Source of the DNA: Candidatus Sumerlaeaceae bacterium
Lineage (GTDB): Bacteria > Sumerlaeota > Sumerlaeia > Sumerlaeales > Sumerlaeaceae
Assembly (NCBI GenBank): GCA_026418615.1
Contig: JAOAAY010000009.1
Location: forward strand, 50,331-112,240
Direction of reading: 5' to 3'
Length of the DNA: 61,910 nucleotides
The notes below the pieces were generated by a model. It worked only from the letters and a program-made list of their open reading frames with translations, had not been told where the DNA came from and made no database searches. Each line of letters opens with the position of its first letter. The stretch's first letter is position 1. Made by a program: the position numbers and the translations under genes. This document shows, one piece after another, positions 28,063-35,242 of the stretch.

Positions 28063-29043
28063 TTAGGTTCGCACGATGCGAGTGCCGGTTTCACCGGCTA
28101 GGGCGGGGGCGATGCAGGCAAGGGCAGTGATGATCACGACCGGCTCGGGGTGGGCGCTGCGTTCGAGGAATTCAATGGCGGCTTCGATCTTCGGGCCCAT
28201 GCTGCCCTCCGGGAATTGCCCGGCGGCCAGGTAGGCGCGGGATTCGGCAAGGTTCATGCGGTGGATGGGGCGCTCAAGTGGTGTGCCATAGTCGAGGGCA
28301 ACACGCTCCACACCTGTGGCGATGACGAGCACGGCAGCCCCGACTTCCGCCGCGAGCAATGCTGATGTGCGATCCTTGTCAATGACGCAGTCCACACCGC
28401 GCTGAGTGCCGTCAGCCTCCTCGGCAACAGGGATTCCGCCGCCGCCGCCGGCGATGACAATGGCTCCATGGTCACTCAGCGTCCGGATCGCCCCGATTTC
28501 GACAATCCTCAGCGGCCGGGGCGAAGCGACAACCCGGCGCATCCCTGCCGCACCGAAATCCTGCATCTGCCAGCCATAGCGGCGGACAAAGTCCTCCGCC
28601 TGACCATGCGGAACAAGGCGGCCAATGGGTTTCGTGGGCCGGGCCATGGCAGGGTCTGCGGGATCCACCACGACCCGCGTGATGACGGTGACAGCCGCCT
28701 GAGCAAGGCCGCGCCGACGAAGCGCGTTCGTCAGGCACTCACTGATCATGTAGCCCATACCGGCCTGACTATCCGCCACGCACACATGCAAGGGCAGCGG
28801 GTAAACCTCGCCCAGGGCCAGTTCGACGCGCCGCAGAATGTTGCCAATCTGAGGACCATTGCCGTGCGTGATGACAAGGTGCCAGCCCGCCTCGACCAGA
28901 TCAGCAAGGGATTCGACAGATTCCGCGGTGTGGGCAAACTGCTGGGCGATGTTGCCCTCTTCGCCGGGGCGCGAAATCGCATGGCCGCCGAGCGCGACGA
29001 CGATACACGCCGTATCGGACCGAGGCACGGGGACGGGGCTCAT
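28063..29043 (-). CDS. Carbamate kinase
   Basis: Makes ATP from carbamoyl phosphate and ADP, the energy-yielding end of purine or arginine fermentation. Matches over the whole length: ITHGNGPQIGNILRR, TRVVVDPADPA, RPTKPIGRLVP, AGGGGGIPV, DCVIDKDRTSALLA and FPEGSMGPKIEAAIEFLE. The ATP/carbamate loop reads ALGGHAIS, so the usual Asn of ALGGNA is His21 here; this residue contacts substrate in ArcC. At 326 residues it is slightly long. Its ATG overlaps the upstream PLP-enzyme stop (ATGA), showing translational coupling. Neighbours suggest that it serves purine breakdown rather than arginine deiminase. Confidence 0.92.
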   Translation of the reverse strand: MSPVPVPRSDTACIVVALGGHAISRPGEEGNIAQQFAHTAESVESLADLVEAGWHLVITHGNGPQIGNILRRVELALGEVYPLPLHVCVADSQAGMGYMISECLTNALRRRGLAQAAVTVITRVVVDPADPAMARPTKPIGRLVPHGQAEDFVRRYGWQMQDFGAAGMRRVVASPRPLRIVEIGAIRTLSDHGAIVIAGGGGGIPVAEEADGTQRGVDCVIDKDRTSALLAAEVGAAVLVIATGVERVALDYGTPLERPIHRMNLAESRAYLAAGQFPEGSMGPKIEAAIEFLERSAHPEPVVIITALACIAPALAGETGTRIVRT

Positions 29044-30515
29044 GCGGCAAAACCCGCCTCGCGGTTGAACGCCTCGATAAGCCGGTCCCACTCGTCCACC
29101 TGCGCGAAAGTCTCCGTCCAAAAATCAGGATCCCAGAGTTGCCGCAATTCGTCCGCGCCGCGCTGTTGTTGCTCCACCCAAGTGAAATATTTGAGATTAT
29201 GCAGTGCCTTGCGGTCAGGGTAGGTCAGTTCGCGCATGTCGCCGGTGTGCGCCCCGTCGAGCCAGCGGGCAAAGTGACGCGCGGCAACCTCACGGGTATA
29301 GGGGCCGTGAATCTCAGCCTGCTCCCGCAGCCGAGAACCGTAAAGTTCCATGGAATCGGTCAGCGGAGTCAAAATGATATCGCGCGGGCCAAACTCAAAA
29401 TGACGGGCCAGTTTAACCGACGCGACCAAGTTGCAGATGCATGAGATACCGATGTCGCCGAGCCGTGAGACGACGGACTCTGCCACGCCCTCTTTCGCAA
29501 GGAACTCGCGTCCCGCCGGCTCATTGAACAGCCGCATAAGCGCCAGACACTGTTCGTCATCCACGGCAATCACAGCGTCGGTGTTGCGTACATTGTGGAT
29601 CCACGGCACATGCTTGTCGCCAATCCCTTCGATGCGGTGGTCGCCAAAACCATTGAGCAGCAGCGTGGGACATTGGAGCGCCTCCACCGCCGCAACCTTG
29701 AGCAACGGGTGGCGTGTCCGAAGATAATCCCCGGCCGCGATTGTCCCGGCGCTGCCCGTCGCGGATACGAATCCGGCGAGACGGTCGCCCGGCCGCGCAA
29801 TTTGAGCAAACACACTATCAATGTGCGTGCCGGTGACATGATAGTGCCAGATGGCGTTGCCAAATTCTTCAAATTGGTTGAAGATCACACAGTCGGGCCG
29901 GGTGCGCCGTATCTCCCAGCACTTATCGTATATCTCCTTTACATTCGACTCGCAGCCGGGGGTTGCGATGACCTCGGCGCCAATCCCCCGCAGCCATTCG
30001 AACCGCTCGCGCGACATTTGCTCCGGCAGGATGGCCACCGCCGTGCAGGCGAGCAGCGCGCAATCGAAAGCGCCGCCGCGGCAGAAATTGCCCGTGCTCG
30101 GCCAGACGGCCTTTTGCGTCTGGGGATCGAAAGCACCCGAAACCAACCGCGGCACAAGACAGCCAAAGGCTGCCCCCACCTTATGGGCTCCCGTGGGAAA
30201 GTGCTTGCCGACGATGCCGATGATCCGCGCCGGCACGCGCGTCAATTCCGGCGGAAACTCGATCCAATTGCCGGTGTTGAATCCGCCGCCGCGGGGCACC
30301 GGTTCGTTCTTCCAAGTAATACGAAACAGGTTGACAGGGTCAACATCCCACAAGCCCGTCTTCGCAAGACGCTCGCGCACCTCGGGCGGCACAAGCGAGG
30401 GGTCGCGCATTTGCGCAAAGGTGGGAATGCGAATTCCGCGTTCGCGGCACCGGGCCGCCGTACGCCGGATGACGGCTTCATTTATCGTATTGATCAGTTT
30501 CAAGGTTTCCGCCAT
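29040..30515 (-). CDS. PLP-dependent fold-type II lyase (TrpB/cysteine synthase superfamily)
   Basis: A 491-residue enzyme. PTGAHKVGAA carries the PLP lysine (Lys112), as in TrpB-like enzymes; SATGSAGTIAAGDYLR is the PLP-phosphate cradle. The N-terminal extension (about 60 residues, ending TGLWDVDPVNLFRITWKNEP) marks a distinct, poorly characterised branch often named cysteine synthase-like. In E. coli the purine island has YgeX, a diaminopropionate ammonia-lyase of the same superfamily; here this protein or the threonine synthase-like protein could take that role, a guess from context. It is coupled to carbamate kinase and divergent from the threonine synthase-like gene, with only 12 bases between starts. 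Confidence 0.8.
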   Translation of the reverse strand: MAETLKLINTINEAVIRRTAARCRERGIRIPTFAQMRDPSLVPPEVRERLAKTGLWDVDPVNLFRITWKNEPVPRGGGFNTGNWIEFPPELTRVPARIIGIVGKHFPTGAHKVGAAFGCLVPRLVSGAFDPQTQKAVWPSTGNFCRGGAFDCALLACTAVAILPEQMSRERFEWLRGIGAEVIATPGCESNVKEIYDKCWEIRRTRPDCVIFNQFEEFGNAIWHYHVTGTHIDSVFAQIARPGDRLAGFVSATGSAGTIAAGDYLRTRHPLLKVAAVEALQCPTLLLNGFGDHRIEGIGDKHVPWIHNVRNTDAVIAVDDEQCLALMRLFNEPAGREFLAKEGVAESVVSRLGDIGISCICNLVASVKLARHFEFGPRDIILTPLTDSMELYGSRLREQAEIHGPYTREVAARHFARWLDGAHTGDMRELTYPDRKALHNLKYFTWVEQQQRGADELRQLWDPDFWTETFAQVDEWDRLIEAFNREAGFAA

Positions 30516-30527
30516 GGAGTCGCGATA

Positions 30528-31787
30528 ATGTCCGGAACAAAGACCAACGAAACCTCAAACATCAGGGGCTTGGTCTGTGTCAACTGCGGTGCGAAGTATC
30601 CGGACGGGACGGCACTCACCTGCCCTCGGTGCGGCATTGACGAGGGAATTCTCGATGTCGAGTTCGATGTGCAGGCCGCCCGTCAGACACTGACCCGCCA
30701 AGCCCTTGCCCTGCGCGAACCGGCCCAGTGGCGTTACCGCGAGTTGCTACCCGTGGCCAGTGGGGCGCATCCAACTCCGCCACAAATCGGCTGGACACCC
30801 ATCCTGGAAGCACCGCGGTTGGCACAGGCCCTCGGAATCCGGCGCCTGCGCCTGAAGGATGACGGCCGAAGCGCGTCTGGCTCGTTCAAAGATCGTCCCA
30901 GTGCCGTGGCTGTCACGCGAGCCATGGCCGAAGGCTATCGCGAGGTGGCCTGCGCCTCGACCGGCAACGCAGCCAGCAGCCTGGCCCATTGCGCCGCAGT
31001 AGCAGGGCTGCGAGCCAACATTTTTGTGCCAGCCCGTGTGCCGCAAGGCAAACTCGCCCAATTGCTCGCCTACGGCGCCCGCGTGTTCAAGGTGGAGGGC
31101 ACCTATGACGAGGCGTGGCGCCTGTGCATGGCTGCATGCGAGCGCTTCGGTTGGTATAACCGCAATTGCGCCGTCAACCCTTATCTCGTCGAAGGGAAAA
31201 AAACGGGGGGACTGGAAATCGCGGAGCAATGCGCAGATGACCCTCCCGACTGGATTTCTGTCAGCGTGGGCGATGGCTGCTCGATTGCCGGCGTGTGGAA
31301 AGGCATCCGAGAGATGCGCGAGGTGGGCATCACGGACTGGACCGCCCGGATGCTCGGCGTGCAGGCCCACGGTGTAGCACCCATAGCGGCGGCATTCACC
31401 ACCGGACGCCTCGATCGTTCAAAGACGGGAGGGGACACCTATGCCGACAGCATCAACTGCCCCGTCCCGCGCAATTGGCGCAAGGCCGTCAACGCTGTCC
31501 GGGAAAGCGGCGGCCGATTCGTGACGGTTACGGACGAGGAGATCCGCGAAGCCGTCCGCCAGACAGGCCGCCTGTCTGGCGTTTTTGCGGAGCCTGCGGC
31601 CGCGACCGCGGTCGCCGGTGTCGCCGCCGCACGGCGCGCAGGCGTCATCGGTGCAGATTCCTCCGTCGTCGTGGTCATTTCTGGAAACGGCCTCAAAGAC
31701 CTTGCCGGCGCCCTGTCGGCCATCGGTGAGCCGTTTACCGTGCCGCCGGATCTGGACGCTGTGGCGCGTCATCTCGGAGAGGACTGA
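30528..31787 (+). CDS. Threonine synthase-like PLP enzyme with N-terminal zinc ribbon
   Basis: A 419-residue PLP enzyme. Cys17-x2-Cys20 and Cys32-x2-Cys35 form a zinc ribbon, then SASGSFKDRPSAVAVT holds the PLP lysine (Lys121) and CASTGNAASSLAHCAA the phosphate-binding loop; VISGNGLKDL closes the fold. It resembles threonine synthase of the archaeal/clostridial type. Its place within a purine-breakdown island and beside a second PLP lyase suggests that it eliminates a side group from a urea- or amino-substituted product, not that it makes threonine. Housekeeping threonine genes (thrB, hom) are not adjacent. GGAG (30516-30519) lies eight bases before the ATG, inside the divergent gap. The ssnA-like gene follows by 7 bp. 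Confidence 0.8.
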   Translation: MSGTKTNETSNIRGLVCVNCGAKYPDGTALTCPRCGIDEGILDVEFDVQAARQTLTRQALALREPAQWRYRELLPVASGAHPTPPQIGWTPILEAPRLAQALGIRRLRLKDDGRSASGSFKDRPSAVAVTRAMAEGYREVACASTGNAASSLAHCAAVAGLRANIFVPARVPQGKLAQLLAYGARVFKVEGTYDEAWRLCMAACERFGWYNRNCAVNPYLVEGKKTGGLEIAEQCADDPPDWISVSVGDGCSIAGVWKGIREMREVGITDWTARMLGVQAHGVAPIAAAFTTGRLDRSKTGGDTYADSINCPVPRNWRKAVNAVRESGGRFVTVTDEEIREAVRQTGRLSGVFAEPAAATAVAGVAAARRAGVIGADSSVVVVISGNGLKDLAGALSAIGEPFTVPPDLDAVARHLGED

Positions 31788-31794
31788 TCCGCTT

Positions 31795-33105
31795 ATGGGA
31801 ATTGTGCTGACCAATGCTTTGCTTACGGATATGGATCCGCCCCGGGTGGAGTCTGGAGCCTTGCGCCTCGCTAACGGCCTGATCGCCGCGCGCGCCGCAG
31901 ATCTGACACCACAACCCGGCGACGAGGTGATGGACTGCGGCGGCGCAGTCGTCCTGCCCGGCATGGTCAACGGTCACACCCATCTCTACTCGGCGCTGGC
32001 CCCGGGCATGCCTGCGCCCCCCGTCGCGCCGCGAAATTTCCTCGAAATCCTTCGTTTTGTCTGGTGGCGGCTTGACCGCGCTCTGGATGCCGAGAGCATT
32101 GAAATGTCGGCCCTTGTGGGAGCCCTCGATGCTCTTCATTGCGGCACGACCACGCTCGTGGATCATCATGCGTCGCCAAACGCCATCGCGGGATCCCTTG
32201 ACCGCATTGAAGCCGGCATCGCGGCCGCCGGGTTGCGCGGCGTTCTGTGCTACGAAACGACAGACCGCCAGGGACGGGACGGTCGGGAGGCGGGCCTTGA
32301 GGAAAACCGACGCTACCTCTCGTTGTGCGCCCACCGTCGCGACGGACGGTTTGCCGCGCTGGTGGGCGGGCACGCCGCATTTACCTGCGACGCTGACACG
32401 CTTGAGGCCATAAGCCGGCTTGCGGAGCAATTTGATGCCGGCGTCCACATCCACGCGGCTGAAGACGGATGCGATGACGCGATCTGCCGGGAAAAATATG
32501 GTCGCGGGCTGGTGGAGCGCCTCACCGACGCTGGGCTATTTAACAGCAAGACAATCCTCGCTCATGCCGTTCATCTGGCGCCGGAGGGCATCGAGCGCGC
32601 CAACGCGGCAGCCCTGACCGTTGCCCATAATACTCGCTCCAACATGAACAACGCGGTCGGGTATGCGCCTCTCAACCGTCTGCGGTGCCCCGTGGCATTG
32701 GGCACCGACGGCATCGGAAGCGACATGTGGACCGAGTGCGCGACGGCTTGGTTTAAGTCGCGCGACGGCGGCGCAGGGCGCTCACCCGCAGACATTCTTG
32801 CGATGCTGGCCCAAGCCTCACGGCGCGCGTCGCTTGCGCTCGGAATCCCCTTGGGCCGCCTCCAGCCCGGATCGGCGGCCGACATCGTGATAACGGACTA
32901 CCGGCCCGCCACACCCCTGCAGACTGAGAACTTGGCGGGGCATCTGATCTTCGCCATCGGCGCACGGTATGTGCGGCATGTGCTCGTCGGCGGAAAATGG
33001 AAACTTCGCGACAGGCAGGCGGTATCGCTGGACGAGCCGGCCGTGCGCCGCGCCGCTATGGATTGCGCGCGCGGCTTGTGGCAGCGCATGGCCGCGCTGG
33101 ACTGA
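31795..33105 (+). CDS. ssnA: SsnA-like aminohydrolase (amidohydrolase superfamily)
   Basis: Metal-dependent aminohydrolase of the guanine deaminase/chlorohydrolase type. GMVNGHTHLYSALA has the metal His61/His63, VDHHASP and HIHAAED follow, and LGTDGIGSDMWTE has the last metal Asp. NTRSNMNNAVGYAPL and the C-terminal AADIVITDYRP are characteristic of SsnA, found with Mo hydroxylase purine islands. It would deaminate a purine or its breakdown product in the cytoplasm. At 436 residues it is normal for the family. It starts 7 bp after the threonine synthase-like stop and converges on the YgfK-like gene. Confidence 0.88.
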   Translation: MGIVLTNALLTDMDPPRVESGALRLANGLIAARAADLTPQPGDEVMDCGGAVVLPGMVNGHTHLYSALAPGMPAPPVAPRNFLEILRFVWWRLDRALDAESIEMSALVGALDALHCGTTTLVDHHASPNAIAGSLDRIEAGIAAAGLRGVLCYETTDRQGRDGREAGLEENRRYLSLCAHRRDGRFAALVGGHAAFTCDADTLEAISRLAEQFDAGVHIHAAEDGCDDAICREKYGRGLVERLTDAGLFNSKTILAHAVHLAPEGIERANAAALTVAHNTRSNMNNAVGYAPLNRLRCPVALGTDGIGSDMWTECATAWFKSRDGGAGRSPADILAMLAQASRRASLALGIPLGRLQPGSAADIVITDYRPATPLQTENLAGHLIFAIGARYVRHVLVGGKWKLRDRQAVSLDEPAVRRAAMDCARGLWQRMAALD

Positions 33106-33128
33106 TCGCGCCCAACCCTCCCGAACAG

Positions 33129-35102
33129 TCACGCGCCAATTAACGCATTGACCTGATTGATGCGCGTCGTGTCGGTCACTCCCTGCCGCAGCAGGCGGAG
33201 CGTGTGGAAAGCGTGAAGGTCCACCGTGTGCTTCCCGTCAAGCACGCCGTGCGGCCTCACCTCCACTACGGTCCAAGTGCCCGGCTCGAAAACAACGGTC
33301 GCGCGCCCGTCGTCAAACTTATACCAGTCCCCCAAAACATACACAGAGAATTCGCGCCCGTGAATCCGGCCGCGGATGCCCGCCTGTCCTGCAGCATCCG
33401 TGATCACAAAGCCATCGCGCGGTGCCGCCGCCTCGTACGAAGCCACAGTGCCGAAAAAATTCGGCTTTCGGATGAACGGGCCGCCATACTCGGGGCAGAA
33501 AGTGTCGCAGTTGCCGCAGGCATTGCAGAAATCAGCGTAATTGGCAATTTGGTGCTTGCGGGCAATGGTCAGACGCTTGGGCTCGGACGCAAAGCGCCAC
33601 TGTCCGGACGGGTCAACAACGATGTCGTGGATTTCCATGTCCACCGGAGGCAACGGATAGGTGAAGTTTGCATCGTTGGGACACACGGGCACGCATTTGT
33701 CGCAGGCGATACAGTCAAAGGTTTCCAGATGAGACTCGATGCGGCGGGGGACGGCGCGGTTTTTTTCCGCCCGGTAGCGCGGATTTTCGCGGGCCGCGGC
33801 GGCCACAGCGGCAAGATTCGCCATCGCCGCCGCGTCCGGATCCATCCCGCCGCCCGCGCGGGCCACGATGTACGACGGGATGTCCGCCGCACCGCACTCC
33901 CCCATCACAGCCTCGAGCCTTTGCAGGTAAGCAGGCAGGCGCCCAAATCCTCCCGGCTTGAGCAGGTCGGTGCAAGTAGTGACCGGCACGAACCCGCACG
34001 CCACGACATCGGCAAAGTTGTGCTGATCCACGCCCGCACTGAATGAAAAAGGGACAGCCGGCCCCACAGCCCTGCGGAACTCATCCGCAAGCGCCAGCGT
34101 GAGGACATGCAAGGGCGCTCCTGATAAATACATGACATCGTTGCCGGGCGGAAAGAACGAACGGTGGTTTTTCACTTCGAGCGTGTTGCTGAATTTGCAG
34201 CCAAGCCTGCGACCGCGGGACTGTGCGAACCGAGTCAACCGATCCACCAGTTGCACAGCCTCTTCAAACTGCAGGCCCAGTGTGTATGCCGACGGGTTTA
34301 CGGCGATCTCCGTATAACCCATGACCTCATGCAGCAGGTACTCCAGACGGTCACGCCCGAGCATGGGCGGGTTCATCTTCACGACGACATCGAGGTCGCG
34401 TTCGGCGATGAGATATTCGCAGATGCTCTCGATCTCGGTGGCCGGGCAACCGTGGAAGGTGGAGAGGGTGACCGTTGTGGACATGCACACGGGGTAGTGC
34501 AGGTCGCACGCAGCCGCGTAGGCAGACCGGATTTCCGATCGCAACCTCGTCACCAAAGGACGGGTATCGCGCAAACCGTCGAGAAAATGCGCCACCTTGT
34601 CCGAACGGATCCCCGCCAAGTCGTACCCCAGACTGATATCGTAAATGACTTCGCCAGGTGGCCCCGTGAGCGACGGACCGGCGGCCGGGCCGAGATGGCG
34701 CCACATCTCCACGAGCATCATGCCCGCGACATACTCGCGCAGCGATTCCTCCACGCGCAGTTCCTGAGACCACTCAATGTTGTAGCCGACATTTGTCATA
34801 TCAATACATGGCCGCGGAATCGTCAGCCGGTCGTTGACCTGAACGGTCTTCAGTTCGATGATGCGAGCCCCGGCTGCATAGCAGAGCAGGATGTTCTGGG
34901 CCATCTGGGTATGCGGACCGGAGGCGGGTCCTGCGGGGTTTCCCGCATTTTGGCTGTGGAAACGAACAGTCAGATCGGGCGATTGATGCCGGGGGACATA
35001 CCAGCCGCGCCGGGGTAGGTCAAAAACGCTGTCCTGCACGACCGGCTCGCGAAAAAGTCGTGCCACGAGACTGGCAAACGGTGCGGGCACAAGTTCAGCC
35101 AT
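33129..35102 (-). CDS. YgfK-like FMN/iron-sulfur protein lacking the FAD-NAD(P)H module
   Basis: Closely follows E. coli YgfK at both ends: PAGPASGPHTQMAQNI (residues 56-71), ELKTVQVNDRL, TLSTFHGCPATEIE and KPGGFGRLPAYL belong to its N-terminal dihydroorotate dehydrogenase-like FMN domain (about 1-410). The C-terminal ferredoxin domain has two 4Fe-4S sets: Cys464/467/470/474 in CIACDKCVPVCP and Cys526/529/532/536 in CNACGNCDTFCP. The roughly 400-residue GltD-like FAD/NAD(P)H module that joins these two parts in E. coli YgfK (1032 residues) is absent; a ~50-residue linker is left, with no GxGxxG motif. ATG 35102 is chosen over a longer frame to 35147. A purine-island reductase or electron carrier is likely. 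Confidence 0.88.
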   Translation of the reverse strand: MAELVPAPFASLVARLFREPVVQDSVFDLPRRGWYVPRHQSPDLTVRFHSQNAGNPAGPASGPHTQMAQNILLCYAAGARIIELKTVQVNDRLTIPRPCIDMTNVGYNIEWSQELRVEESLREYVAGMMLVEMWRHLGPAAGPSLTGPPGEVIYDISLGYDLAGIRSDKVAHFLDGLRDTRPLVTRLRSEIRSAYAAACDLHYPVCMSTTVTLSTFHGCPATEIESICEYLIAERDLDVVVKMNPPMLGRDRLEYLLHEVMGYTEIAVNPSAYTLGLQFEEAVQLVDRLTRFAQSRGRRLGCKFSNTLEVKNHRSFFPPGNDVMYLSGAPLHVLTLALADEFRRAVGPAVPFSFSAGVDQHNFADVVACGFVPVTTCTDLLKPGGFGRLPAYLQRLEAVMGECGAADIPSYIVARAGGGMDPDAAAMANLAAVAAAARENPRYRAEKNRAVPRRIESHLETFDCIACDKCVPVCPNDANFTYPLPPVDMEIHDIVVDPSGQWRFASEPKRLTIARKHQIANYADFCNACGNCDTFCPEYGGPFIRKPNFFGTVASYEAAAPRDGFVITDAAGQAGIRGRIHGREFSVYVLGDWYKFDDGRATVVFEPGTWTVVEVRPHGVLDGKHTVDLHAFHTLRLLRQGVTDTTRINQVNALIGA

Positions 35103-35127
35103 GCGGTCGGGGACCCTCGCCTGCAAG

Positions 35128-35148
35128 ATGATGCAAACCCGCATCATA
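35128..35148. promoter_or_regulatory. Operator-like dyad in the divergent ygfK-like/xdh promoter region
   Basis: ATGATGC (35128-35134) and GCATCAT (35141-35147) form a perfect 7-bp dyad with a 6-base spacer, 25 bp upstream of the YgfK-like start and 95 bp upstream of the xanthine dehydrogenase start. On the minus strand TATGAT (35143-35148), a good -10 match, overlaps the right arm, so a bound protein would block the YgfK-like promoter. A regulator gene was not found nearby. Confidence 0.45.
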
Positions 35149-35242
35149 GTGTTGACGCGCCCGTGTTATTTCAATAAGCAGAAAAGTCTTCTGGACGCGA
35201 TTCAAACTCCCCGGAGACGCAGCGAAGCGGAGTAGGTCAGGA

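Noticed and set aside
29595..30527. Long upstream extension of the threonine synthase-like frame to 29595
   Set aside because: The extension is antisense to the PLP lyase, has no similarity, and the ATG at 30528 has a good ribosome site and the zinc ribbon close behind.
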